NCBI RefSeq assembly: GCF_014195095.1
Contig: NZ_JACIBC010000010.1
Location: 1 to 64,000 of the forward strand
DNA: 64,000 bases
Direction of reading: 5' to 3'
From: Rhizobium sp. BK602
GTDB lineage: Bacteria > Pseudomonadota > Alphaproteobacteria > Rhizobiales > Rhizobiaceae
Shown: piece after piece, positions 35,288 through 43,348 of the stretch
Numbering within the stretch: the stretch's first letter is position 1
Layout of the letters: each line of letters starts with the position of its first letter
Notes under the pieces: generated by a model
The model's input: only the letters and a program-made list of their open reading frames with translations
Told to the model about the DNA's origin: nothing
The model's database searches: none
Program-made: the position numbers and the translations under genes

Positions 35288-35782
35288 ATGCTGATCCGGG
35301 CAGAGGCACCGGCTGATATCGAGGCTGTCGACACGCTGACGCGGGTCGCATTCGCGCCCATGCCCTTCAGCGACGGTAGCGAAGTCGATATTCTGCGGGC
35401 GCTGCGGGCATCTGACGATTTGACCATTTCGCTGGTCGCCGAGGAGAACGGCATGGTCGTCGGCCATGTCGCCTTCTCGCCGGTGACGATCGATGGCGTG
35501 CATGACGGCTGGTTCGGGCTCGGCCCCATATCGGTCGCGCCGGACAGGCAGCGGCAGGGCATCGGCAAGGCGCTCATCGCCAAGGGTATTGCCCTTCTGG
35601 ACGAAAGGGCTGCCCGCGGATGCGCCCTTATCGGCAATCCGGATGTTTATCGCCACGCGGGTTTTGAAAGCGACGGCCGGCTGACCTACGAAAATCTCGA
35701 CACGAGGCTCGTGCAACGCCTCGTCCTTCGCGGCCCTGCCCCAAGCGGAAGGCTCCAGTTCGCGCCGGCCTTCGGGCATTAA
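35288..35782 (+). CDS. GNAT-family N-acetyltransferase
   Basis: 164 aa from ATG 35288, for which GGGGGAT is a well-spaced SD; the in-frame ATG at 35276 overlaps that SD. Acetyl-CoA loop SVAPDRQRQGIGKALIAKGI fits the (Q/R)xxGx(G/A) motif. The C-terminal NPDVYRHAGFESDGRLTYEN is typical of the YhbS-like GNAT group (predicted N-acetyltransferase). Substrate unknown. Confidence 0.85.
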   Translation: MLIRAEAPADIEAVDTLTRVAFAPMPFSDGSEVDILRALRASDDLTISLVAEENGMVVGHVAFSPVTIDGVHDGWFGLGPISVAPDRQRQGIGKALIAKGIALLDERAARGCALIGNPDVYRHAGFESDGRLTYENLDTRLVQRLVLRGPAPSGRLQFAPAFGH

Positions 35783-35806
35783 AGGCCGAAGGCCATGCGA
35801 CTGGGA

Positions 35807-36571
35807 TTAGGCGAGCGCCCGTCCGATCGCGCCGGCAAGCCCGGCCGGGTTCTCCCAGGCCATGGAATGGCCGGCATCCTGCACGATGTCGATCTTCACG
35901 CCGCTACGCGGCAATTGCTCGATATGAGGATGCGGCAGGCTGGCGCTGCCGACGATCACCGTCTTCGGCATGCCGAGAATGGCGAGCTGCTCGCCCCAGC
36001 TCGGGCTGCTGCCGGTCACGAGCGAGGACGCGCCGCGATGCAGGGCATAGGGCGCGCTGACCATCAGCGATGCCGCCCACATGCCGCCATCCACCCTCGC
36101 AAAGGTCCGGATCAGATCGTCATGGCCGCTGGAAAGATAATCCGCTTCGGAAAACGCGGCGATCCGACGACTGAAGATGCCCCCGCCAGGCTCCAGGTTC
36201 GGCTCGCTCAACACCATGCGCCGTACCCGATGCCCGAGCAGGCCGGCCGCGGTGATCGCCACGGCGCCGCCCATGCTATGGCCGAAGAGGTCGACGGCTT
36301 CCAGGCCGAGATGACCGACCAGCTGCACGATCGTGCGGGCGTGGAGATCGATCGTATAGCCGAATTCGGCCGGACGGTCGCTGAAACCCGCTCCCAGCAG
36401 ATCGACCAGCAGCATCCTGCGGCCGGCAAGGGCAGGATCGGCGGCGATGGCGGGATAGTCGCAGGACGAGGCACAGCCAAGGCCATGAATGAAGATCAGG
36501 GGCGGGCCGCTTCCCGCTATGTCGTGATATCTGAGATAGGCCCGTTCGGTTCGCAGCTTCAATGACTTCAT
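35807..36571 (-). CDS. Alpha/beta hydrolase
   Basis: 254 aa. Oxyanion region LIFIHGLGCASSCDYPA, nucleophile elbow FGHSMGGAVAITAAG (Ser), acid Asp probably in the IVGSAS/PHPHIEQ strand region, and catalytic His in VQDAGHSMAWENPAG. The clade resembles small esterases and haloperoxidase-like hydrolases. Converges with the acetyltransferase gene (24-nt gap). No pathway link visible. Confidence 0.85.
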   Translation of the reverse strand: MKSLKLRTERAYLRYHDIAGSGPPLIFIHGLGCASSCDYPAIAADPALAGRRMLLVDLLGAGFSDRPAEFGYTIDLHARTIVQLVGHLGLEAVDLFGHSMGGAVAITAAGLLGHRVRRMVLSEPNLEPGGGIFSRRIAAFSEADYLSSGHDDLIRTFARVDGGMWAASLMVSAPYALHRGASSLVTGSSPSWGEQLAILGMPKTVIVGSASLPHPHIEQLPRSGVKIDIVQDAGHSMAWENPAGLAGAIGRALA

Positions 36572-36632
36572 GGATCAATCGCTTCTCATGATGGCGCGCG
36601 CCGCACGCGGTCCGCCGACTGGCGACAAGCGC

Positions 36633-37256
36633 CTAGCCGTCCCAGTCGATTACCCTGAGTCCCGGCCACAGCGCGACCCATCGGCTGACTTTGTTTGCGT
36701 ATATCGCGGACGTGATCTGCCTCTTGTTGGGACGAACGATGGTTTCGAACAGATCCGAAAGTCCGAAGGGAGCGCATAGCGCCAGGTCGTCACCGCGACG
36801 CTGCAGGCCGACAGCGGTCGCAGTCGTCGGGAATGTCATGATCGCATCCGCCACCGACCGGTAGGGCTCGATCGCATCTCCGAACTTCGCCTCGTACCAG
36901 AGATGCACCCTGGCCTCGTTCTTCACATCGATCCAAACCGGCAGATCGGAGAAGATCGACCGCAGCCTCGCCGCATGTGCCGCCTCGGCATCCTCGGAAA
37001 GGTCGGTGGCATCGAAATAAACAATATCGATATCGTTGATGCCGTGCGCTGGCGGCAGGCCGAAAGCGTGGTTCCAGACCGTTTGCGCGACGGCGCCGGC
37101 AACGAGCCAGCCATCCGGGAGAGCGACGTCCTCCCATCTTTCAAGCAAGGGAGACAGTATGGGGCTTTCAGCCACGATCGACTGTAACGTCAAGAACAAT
37201 TCCTCGCTCACAGCGCCGCTCCCGTGAATCAAATCCTCTTTGACAAAATGAACCAT
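36633..37256 (-). CDS. Nucleotidyltransferase family protein (DUF925-like)
   Basis: 207 aa from ATG 37256 (MVHFVKEDLIHG); the frame continues to 37388 without family-like sequence. The metal-binding nucleotidyltransferase motif is GINDIDIVYFDATDLSEDAE, with WLVAGAVAQTVWNHAFG before it and VHLWYEAKFGDAIEPYRSVA then ATAVGLQRRGDDLALCAPFG after it. This is the ~190-residue NTP_transf_6 (DUF925) family; reaction not established. Single gene. Confidence 0.78.
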   Translation of the reverse strand: MVHFVKEDLIHGSGAVSEELFLTLQSIVAESPILSPLLERWEDVALPDGWLVAGAVAQTVWNHAFGLPPAHGINDIDIVYFDATDLSEDAEAAHAARLRSIFSDLPVWIDVKNEARVHLWYEAKFGDAIEPYRSVADAIMTFPTTATAVGLQRRGDDLALCAPFGLSDLFETIVRPNKRQITSAIYANKVSRWVALWPGLRVIDWDG

Positions 37257-37553
37257 GAGCCGGCCCAGCTCAACCCCGTACCAGCATGTCGAGAGACAAG
37301 AAGAGTGGAGCATAGCGGACACGAGGAAGCCAACTGCCGCACGGCCAAATTTTGTTCGTTGTAGTATAGTCGACCAATTACAAGTCATCCGCGAAATTCT
37401 TATTGCCGAGTTAAAAATTAAGACTATCCTAATGTGCAGTCTTGGGAGGAAAGGCTGGCAAAGTTCGCCCGTTCATTCCAACGCTACGGTGCGCGCGCTC
37501 CGACATCAGAAACTGGCCCGCTTTGCTGGCCTAAACTGAAACGGAGGCATGTC

Positions 37554-38387
37554 ATGAGAACGCAAACTTCACGGATGGCGGTCGTCGCATCCGCAGTCTT
37601 TTTGTTGGCTTCCACAGCCTATACGGCCTATGCGGAGCCAGGCGGCGGCACGGATCATGGAAGCCAATCGGCGAGCGGAGGCGGGCTTGGCGCTGGCCTT
37701 GGCGTCTCCCTCGGCGGCATAAAGGCGGGCGCGGGCGTCGGCCTGAGCTCAACCGGGCTCGGCGTCGGCGCTGGGGCATCCGTGGGCGGTAGCAGCGGCG
37801 TGAACGCCGGCGTCGGCGCGACCGCGTCGACCACCAGCGGCGTCAATGCCGGAGCTGGCGTGTCCGTCGGCGGCTCCAATGGTGTCAATGCCGGTCTCGG
37901 CGCATCCGCCAACACGACCAGCGGCATCAATGCCGGCGTCGGCGCGTCTGTCGGCGGCTCCGGCGGGATCAACGCAGGTGCCGGCGTATCGGTCGGCGGT
38001 GGCAGCGCAAGCGTGGGTGTCGGCGTTGGCATCGGCGGCGGCTCTGGAGGCAGCGGTTCGGGCGGTGGCGGTTCGGGCGGTGGCGGCTCCGGTGGTGGTT
38101 CTGGAGGCGGTGGAACAGGTGGTTCCGGTGGCTCCGGAGGGTCTGGCGGCATCAGCATCGGCAGCGGAAATGGTGGGCTTTCGGGCGGCTCCGGCTTGGG
38201 ATCCGGCAGCGGCCAGGGCCTCGGCTCGAGCAGACGCACGCTCGCAGCCTTCCGCACCATGTCGAGCGCCGAGCAAAGACGCATGCTGATCGCCTGTCGC
38301 CAGGTCACGGCCTCGGGCAATTTCGATGCCGGCCTCGTCAGCCTGTGCAGGCTCTTGCGCAGCACCGCCAGCGCGGGCGGACTGTAA
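37554..38387 (+). CDS. Secreted Gly/Ser-rich repeat protein
   Basis: 277 aa from ATG 37554, with SD ACGGAGG. Signal peptide ~1-27 (MRTQTSRMAVVASAVFLLAS, then TAYTAYA). Residues 82-151 are five 14-residue repeats starting GVNAG or GINAG, ending alternately in TTS and GGS-type sequence; residues ~160-200 are almost pure Gly/Ser. The C-terminal ~50 residues are a compact, charged segment with two Cys (RRMLIACRQVTASGNFDAGL, SLCRLLRS), likely the conserved part. No family recognised. It looks like a surface or periplasmic spacer protein with a C-terminal anchor or partner-binding module. Confidence 0.82.
   Translation: MRTQTSRMAVVASAVFLLASTAYTAYAEPGGGTDHGSQSASGGGLGAGLGVSLGGIKAGAGVGLSSTGLGVGAGASVGGSSGVNAGVGATASTTSGVNAGAGVSVGGSNGVNAGLGASANTTSGINAGVGASVGGSGGINAGAGVSVGGGSASVGVGVGIGGGSGGSGSGGGGSGGGGSGGGSGGGGTGGSGGSGGSGGISIGSGNGGLSGGSGLGSGSGQGLGSSRRTLAAFRTMSSAEQRRMLIACRQVTASGNFDAGLVSLCRLLRSTASAGGL
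37797..38006 (+). repeat. Five tandem 42-bp coding repeats
   Basis: Five in-frame 14-codon units in the Gly-rich protein: GVNAGVGATASTTS, GVNAGAGVSVGGSN, GVNAGLGASANTTS, GINAGVGASVGGSG, GINAGAGVSVGGGS. Units 1 and 3 and units 2, 4 and 5 form two alternating types, so the ancestral unit was probably 84 bp. Copy number is likely variable between strains. Confidence 0.85.
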
Positions 38388-38407
38388 GCCCGCCGCGCCC
38401 ACGACAT

Positions 38408-38437
38408 CCGGATCGCCCTCGCAGGCGGGCGATCCGG
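38408..38437. terminator. Stem-loop between convergent genes
   Basis: CCGGATCGCCC / GGGCGATCCGG, a perfect 11-bp stem with an 8-nt loop, between the Gly-rich gene and the monooxygenase gene. It lacks a U-tract on either strand, so it may act as a processing or bidirectional stabilising hairpin. Confidence 0.6.
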
Positions 38438-38506
38438 AATGAAACGACGTCCGTCGTCTCCTTCACACAGGCAGCGGACGTCATCGTTTCCCCAAGGTCA
38501 GCGCCG

Positions 38507-39601
38507 TCACCCGGCGCGCAATCCGGCTTTCTTCAGAAGCGGAAGCACCCGGTCGCAGAAATAGGGCAGTTCCTGCGTATAGTTGACGAAAGACAGCGCG
38601 ATGCCCGCATAGCCCTGCTGGGCAATGGCGATCATGTCCTCGGCGATCCTTTCCGGCGTTCCGATCAACGGATAGCTGCCGGCGCCGCCGGCAAAGCGCT
38701 GGCGATAGCGGTCATAGGCCTCGCGATCATGCGATTGCGAGAACTCCTTCTTGCCCGCCATATGCTGGTCGACCGCCGCGTGATCGGCCATGATGACGGC
38801 ATAGCGGCTATAGTAATCCTCCGCCTCCCGCTGCGTTTGACGGCAGACGACATGGCAGACCGTATAGACGCCCACTTCCCTGCTTTTCATGCGCGCGCGG
38901 TCGCGAATATCGGCGACATGCTTGCCGGCATCGGCAATCTCGGTAAAGGTCGTGAAGAGATAGTCGCAATGCGCCGCGGCAAAATCCCGGCCGGGACCGC
39001 CAAAGGCGGCATTCATCGTCACCGGCCGCGGCATCTGCAAGCTCGCGGGGCGGCTGACGGCCTCCTTGAGACTATAATAGGCGCCGGCATGATCGATCGG
39101 CTCATCGGAAGCGTAGAGCCTTTCGACGATCTCCAACCACTCGGCCGCCTGATCGTAGCCTTTCTCGACCAGCGGAATGCCGAACATGCCGAATTCCTTC
39201 GGGTTCCAGCCGCAGACGATATTGAGCCCCGCCCGCCCCTGGCTGATATGGTCGACGGTCGCCAGCGACTTGGCGGCATAAAGCGGATGCAGCAACGGCA
39301 CGTGCACCGTCATGAACAGGGCGATCCGTTCCGTCACCGCCGCCAGGGCCGCCGCCCAGGTGAAGGTCTCGAAAGACCATTCGCGCACCCGGTTCTTGCC
39401 GCCGAAACCGCGCCAGCGGGCGATCGGCAGGAAAAACTCCAACCCGGCACGGTCGGCGATCTGCGCGGCGGTCAGATTGTCCTGCCAGCGAGCCGCCCAG
39501 CGCTCCGGCACATCGGTGATCGCCAGCCCGCCATCGGCATTGGCGGAAAAGACGCCAAGCTTCAGGCGGTTCTCTCCCTTCAGCGGATGCGCCTTCATCA
39601 T
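38507..39601 (-). CDS. LLM-class flavin-dependent monooxygenase (RutA-like)
   Basis: 364 aa. Luciferase-like TIM barrel with LKLGVFSANADGGLAITDVP, FFLPIARWRGFGGKNRVREW, ALAAVTERIALFMTVHVPLL, DHISQGRAGLNIVCGWNPKE and a late GTPERIAEDMIAIAQQGYAG. The RGFGG and NIVCGWNPKEF segments resemble RutA and the alkanesulfonate/dimethylsulfide monooxygenase branch that use FMNH2 and oxygen. No flavin reductase gene is adjacent. Substrate unknown; a start 6 nt downstream (MKAHPLKG) is also possible. Confidence 0.85.
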   Translation of the reverse strand: MMKAHPLKGENRLKLGVFSANADGGLAITDVPERWAARWQDNLTAAQIADRAGLEFFLPIARWRGFGGKNRVREWSFETFTWAAALAAVTERIALFMTVHVPLLHPLYAAKSLATVDHISQGRAGLNIVCGWNPKEFGMFGIPLVEKGYDQAAEWLEIVERLYASDEPIDHAGAYYSLKEAVSRPASLQMPRPVTMNAAFGGPGRDFAAAHCDYLFTTFTEIADAGKHVADIRDRARMKSREVGVYTVCHVVCRQTQREAEDYYSRYAVIMADHAAVDQHMAGKKEFSQSHDREAYDRYRQRFAGGAGSYPLIGTPERIAEDMIAIAQQGYAGIALSFVNYTQELPYFCDRVLPLLKKAGLRAG

Positions 39602-39695
39602 GGCTCAACACTCCGTGCTCGCGAAACGACAGCCGGGTCAGCCGATTGCAGCCAACCGCCATGACCGCAGTATCCAGTCACGCAACGGAAAAAAC

Positions 39696-39707
39696 AAGTT
39701 TAAACTT
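39696..39707. promoter_or_regulatory. 12-bp perfect palindrome upstream of the monooxygenase gene
   Basis: AAGTTTAAACTT, followed by AAACT, about 95 bp before the start of the monooxygenase gene, in an otherwise GC-rich area. Possible operator; it also sits 31 bp after the stop of the glycosyltransferase-like gene. Confidence 0.3.
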
Positions 39708-39737
39708 AAACTATTTCGGCGAATCACGCAGCGGCCG

Positions 39738-40562
39738 TCAGCGCCACCAGGCCTCGCGCCTTCGCCAGGTCAAATCGCTCTTGCGGCTTTTTCCAGCCGC
39801 CTTCCGGTCACCCTTGAGGTGATCCAGGTAACCGCCGAGGACGCTGTTGATGAAGACATGCGACTTGGTGCGGTTCGAGCCCAGAAACTTGAACTTCGCT
39901 TCCCTGTCCTGTTCCATCTGCTGGACGATCTTCCAGAAGACGAAGCTGTCGTGGCTTTCCTTCATCGCCAGGAAATAGCCCGACGTATAGGTGCGTTCGA
40001 AGCGTTCCGCGAAGGTCAATATTTCGGGATGGCGCAGATTGTATCCCACCCATCCGCATTCGGGGTAGATGCTCCGGTTCAGATAGGCGGCGAGCTGTTT
40101 TCCCCTCGGCGCTATCCTGTCGACCAGGCTTCGCGGAATGTCCCTATGCGTCACCGTGTCGGCATCGAGCCAGATCAGCTGGTCCGCCAACGTCCGATAT
40201 CGCCGGATCGCATCGGTGACGGCGAAGACCTTGTTGGAAAAGCGCACGGCATCCCAGCGGTAATCGCGCTTCAGCACGCCGCCGGAAGAGCGGACTCCGT
40301 TTGCGAGCGGATTGCCTGCAAATGCATCGCGGAATTCCAGCAGATGCGGAAGAACCTCGCCGTGGTCCAGAACGTGGAGCCGGGAATCCCGCTCCTCGAC
40401 ATCAACATCCTCGGCATAGACCAGCAGTTCGATATCCGCGGGCCAATGTTCGAGAAAAGTCTCGATGCATCTCTTTCCATAATCGCGATAGCCTTTTTCA
40501 TGGAAGGTCGTCACGACGACATGTCTTAGCTGCTGCTGCCGCCACGGATTATGGAAAAACAT
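39738..40562 (-). CDS. Glycosyltransferase-like protein with DxD motif
   Basis: 274 aa from ATG 40562; an in-frame GTG at 40574 overlaps the GGAG SD and is less likely. HVVVTTFHEKGYRDYGKRCI and FSNKVFAVTDAIRRYRTLAD lead to the acidic motif LIWLDADTVTHRDIPRSLVD, where D-A-D could hold the metal of a GT-A fold nucleotide-sugar transferase. SGYFLAMKESHDSFVFWKIV and GSNRTKSHVFINSVLGGYLD follow. No membrane segment. Resembles uncharacterised rhizobial proteins; transferase function is inferred. Single gene. Confidence 0.65.
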   Translation of the reverse strand: MFFHNPWRQQQLRHVVVTTFHEKGYRDYGKRCIETFLEHWPADIELLVYAEDVDVEERDSRLHVLDHGEVLPHLLEFRDAFAGNPLANGVRSSGGVLKRDYRWDAVRFSNKVFAVTDAIRRYRTLADQLIWLDADTVTHRDIPRSLVDRIAPRGKQLAAYLNRSIYPECGWVGYNLRHPEILTFAERFERTYTSGYFLAMKESHDSFVFWKIVQQMEQDREAKFKFLGSNRTKSHVFINSVLGGYLDHLKGDRKAAGKSRKSDLTWRRREAWWR

Positions 40563-40784
40563 CGAAGATCGCACTCCGCGACAGGCGTTTTGACAGTCGG
40601 CGGCAGTAACAGGATGTCTCGCCCGTCCTTGCGCCGCATGGGGTCCCGATATCTAGAGGATTGCCTGCCGCCGACGGTGTCTGAATGTTTCCGCACCGTG
40701 AATTTTGTGGGAATTCTTGTTGCAAGATGTGACGGGACGGCGGCCGGTTTCCCACCTGCAACCGCCATTGCGGCCATCAAAAGC

Positions 40785-40818
40785 AAAGGCCCGGCGCGTT
40801 GGTTTGCGCCGGGCCTTT
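40785..40818. terminator. Strong bidirectional terminator
   Basis: AAAGGCCCGGCGC / GCGCCGGGCCTTT, a perfect 13-bp stem with an 8-nt loop. On the minus strand it is followed by TTTGCTTTTG, ending the MFS gene at 40832; on the plus strand by TTCTG. Confidence 0.9.
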
Positions 40819-40831
40819 TCTGTCCGTCAGC

Positions 40832-42715
40832 TTACTTGATGGCGTGGAGATCGACGCCCTTGGTGTCGCGGACGAAGATCAGACCGATAATCAAGGTCAT
40901 CGCGGCCACCGCGATCGGATACCAGAGACCATAATAGATATCGCCCTTGGCCGCGCTCATGGCGAAGACCGTTGCCGGCAGCAGGCCGCCGAACCAGCCG
41001 TTGCCGATGTGATAGGGCAAGGACATGCCGGTATAGCGGATGCGGGTCGGGAACATCTCGACCAGGATCGCCGCGATCGGGCCATAGACCATGGTCACAT
41101 AGATGACCAGCACGGTGAGGATGGCGATGGTCAGCGGCCAGTTGATCGCCGAGGGATCGGCGACCATCTTGAACGCCCCGCCATTCGGCACCGTATAGAC
41201 CGGCATTTCCGTCGCTCCTGCCGCCTGATCGGCGGTCAGGAGCTTCGCCTTGACGAGATCGGCCACCGGCGTAACGGTCTTGTCACCAGCCCTGACCGTC
41301 GCCGCATTCAGGCCGAGCTCGGGATTGGCCGCAATGAAGGCGTCGAGCTTGACATCCGGCACCTTGGCCGCATCGCGCGCCAGCGGGAAGCCCGCCTTCT
41401 GCAGGGCAAGGTTGAGATCATGCGTGAAGACGGCGCTCTTTGCCGCGGCACCCGCGCCGGCGGCGACCGCATCATAGGACTGGACCGTCGCATCGCCGAC
41501 CTTGACCGTTGCCGGCTGGCCGGCCGGGCCGTCGACGATTTCATAGGGCACCGAGCTCTTCGCCAGGAACGAGGTGGCGATATCGCAGGACGTGTTGAAC
41601 TTCGCCGTTCCCACGGGGTTGAACTGGAACGTGCAATCGCCGGGGGCGGCGGTGACGGTGGCGCGGACGGTCTGTTCCGCCTGGGCCAGAGCCGGATTGG
41701 CTGCATAGGTCAATGCCTTAAACAGCGGGAAGTAGGTCAGGATCGCCAACGCAAGCCCGGCCATGATGATCGGCTTGCGGCCGATCTTGTCGGAGAGCCA
41801 GCCGAAGAACACGAAGAAGCCGCTGCCGATCAGAAGCGCGATGGCGATCATGATGTTGACCGACTGGCCATCGACCTTCAGCACGTTTTGCAGGAAGAAC
41901 AGCGAATAGAACTGGCCCGCATACCAAACCACGGCCTGACCGGCAGTGAGGCCGAAAAGGGCGAGAAGGGCGATCTTGGCATTCTTCCACTGCCCGAAGG
42001 CCTCCGACAGCGGTGCCTTCGAGCCCTTGCCCTCCTCCTTCATCTTCTTGAAGGTCGGCGATTCACTGAGAGAGAGCCGAATCCAGACGGAAATGCCGAG
42101 GAGAACGAAGGAGAGGATGAAGGGGATGCGCCAGCCCCATGTCGCGAAAGCCTCCTTGCCGACCCAGTTCTGCACCACCAGGATGACGATGAGCGACAGG
42201 AAAAGCCCGAGCGTTGCCGTCGTCTGGATCCAGGACGTATAAAAGCCGCGCCGATTGTTGGGCGCGTGCTCGGCGACATAGGTCGCCGCGCCGCCGTATT
42301 CGCCGCCGAGCGCCAGGCCCTGCAGCATGCGCAGCGCGATCAGGATGATCGGGGCGACAATGCCCCAGCTCGCCGAGCCGGGCAGAATACCCACGAGGAA
42401 GGTCGACAGACCCATGATCAGGATGGTGACGAGGAAGGTATATTTGCGGCCGACGAGATCGCCGATCCGTCCGAAGACCAGCGCGCCGAACGGCCGGACA
42501 AGGAAGCCCGCCGCGAAAGCCAGCAGCGCGAAAATATTGCGGGTCGCCTCCGGATAATCGCTGAAGAAGGTCGCGCCGATAAAGGCTGCCAGAGACCCAT
42601 AGAGATAGAAATCATACCATTCGAACACAGTTCCGAGCGAAGATGCAAAGATCACCTTCTTCTCTTCCCTGGTCATACCTCGATCAGATGTCTCGGCCAC
42701 GGACGTGGTTGCCAT
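40832..42715 (-). CDS. MHS-family MFS transporter with large periplasmic insert
   Basis: 627 aa from ATG 42715, SD GGGAGG; the open frame to 42928 reads as random sequence. N-terminal half is typical metabolite:H+ symporter (ProP/ShiA/KgtP type): GTVFEWYDFYLYGSLAAFIG, FLVRPFGALVFGRIGDLVGR, LQGLALGGEYGGAATYVAEH. Residues ~336-524 are a ~190-residue hydrophilic insert between membrane segments 9 and 10, with Cys361 and Cys377, then YGPIAAILVEMFPTRIRYTG and four last segments. Usual members are ~430-550 aa. Substrate unknown; likely a carboxylate or osmolyte. Confidence 0.87.
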   Translation of the reverse strand: MATTSVAETSDRGMTREEKKVIFASSLGTVFEWYDFYLYGSLAAFIGATFFSDYPEATRNIFALLAFAAGFLVRPFGALVFGRIGDLVGRKYTFLVTILIMGLSTFLVGILPGSASWGIVAPIILIALRMLQGLALGGEYGGAATYVAEHAPNNRRGFYTSWIQTTATLGLFLSLIVILVVQNWVGKEAFATWGWRIPFILSFVLLGISVWIRLSLSESPTFKKMKEEGKGSKAPLSEAFGQWKNAKIALLALFGLTAGQAVVWYAGQFYSLFFLQNVLKVDGQSVNIMIAIALLIGSGFFVFFGWLSDKIGRKPIIMAGLALAILTYFPLFKALTYAANPALAQAEQTVRATVTAAPGDCTFQFNPVGTAKFNTSCDIATSFLAKSSVPYEIVDGPAGQPATVKVGDATVQSYDAVAAGAGAAAKSAVFTHDLNLALQKAGFPLARDAAKVPDVKLDAFIAANPELGLNAATVRAGDKTVTPVADLVKAKLLTADQAAGATEMPVYTVPNGGAFKMVADPSAINWPLTIAILTVLVIYVTMVYGPIAAILVEMFPTRIRYTGMSLPYHIGNGWFGGLLPATVFAMSAAKGDIYYGLWYPIAVAAMTLIIGLIFVRDTKGVDLHAIK

Positions 42716-43082
42716 TTTCAATCCTCCCAATTGCACCCAGGGCATGGCGGCAAAGCCCGCATCATATCCCCCCAACAGTCCTATTGCGCAGGAAATCCCG
42801 GCCAGCGTGGCGCGGGAAACCGGCGCCGACGGATGCCCTCCAGTTTCCTCCCAGGAGGTCGTGCATCCGATACGCACGGAAGTGTTGGCGAAAAATTGAA
42901 AAATGCAATGGCTGCAACTTGCCTCCATTGATTAAAATTGTGTGTAAGGGGCGGAAAAGCAGTCATGACGGGCGGTTCGTTCGCTTTTGGCGTAACCGGT
43001 TGTCACCCTGTCGGTGCCAGAAAACTGAGTCTAAGGTCCACCGATAAAATCCCGTGCGAACCACTGAAAATCAACGCCGGCT

Positions 43083-43348
43083 GCTCAAGACTTTCCGAAT
43101 TGGACGCGCTTGAAATCCGGATTGGACGAAGTGGATATCGTTCTCGAAGACAATAGCGGTGCCATCGCCGGTATCGAGATCAAGGCGGGGCCACGGTCAC
43201 CGATCCGGACTTCAAGGGCCTGCGAAAGATCCGGCATGTAGCCGGCGATGACTTTCGGATCGGGCTTGTTCTCTACGATGGAGACAAGATCCTGCCCTTT
43301 AGCGACCGGCTCTATGCGGCCCCGCTTTCCTGTCTCTGGAGCGCATGA
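43083..43348 (+). pseudogene. Remnant of an AAA/DUF4143 ATPase, C-terminal end
   Basis: Frame from 43083 reads LKSGLDEVDIVLEDNSGAIA then GIEIKAG, and after a one-base deletion in the G-run at 43187-43190 continues TVTDPDFKGLRKIRHVAGDD, FRIGLVLYDGDKILPFSDRL and YAAPLSCLW before the stop at 43346. EVDIVLE, EIKA and the GLVLYDG-PFSDRLYAAP ending are characteristic of the C-terminus of DUF4143 (AAA) proteins. The N-terminal ~350 residues are absent, so this is a decayed 3' fragment. It abuts the next gene end-to-end. Confidence 0.65.

Noticed and set aside
37797..38006. Tandem repeats considered as a CRISPR array
   Set aside because: The repeats are in-frame coding units without unique spacers; no cas gene is near.
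42716..42928. 71-codon N-terminal extension of the MHS transporter
   Set aside because: GGGAGG precedes the ATG at 42715 and the upstream residues do not resemble an MFS N-terminus.
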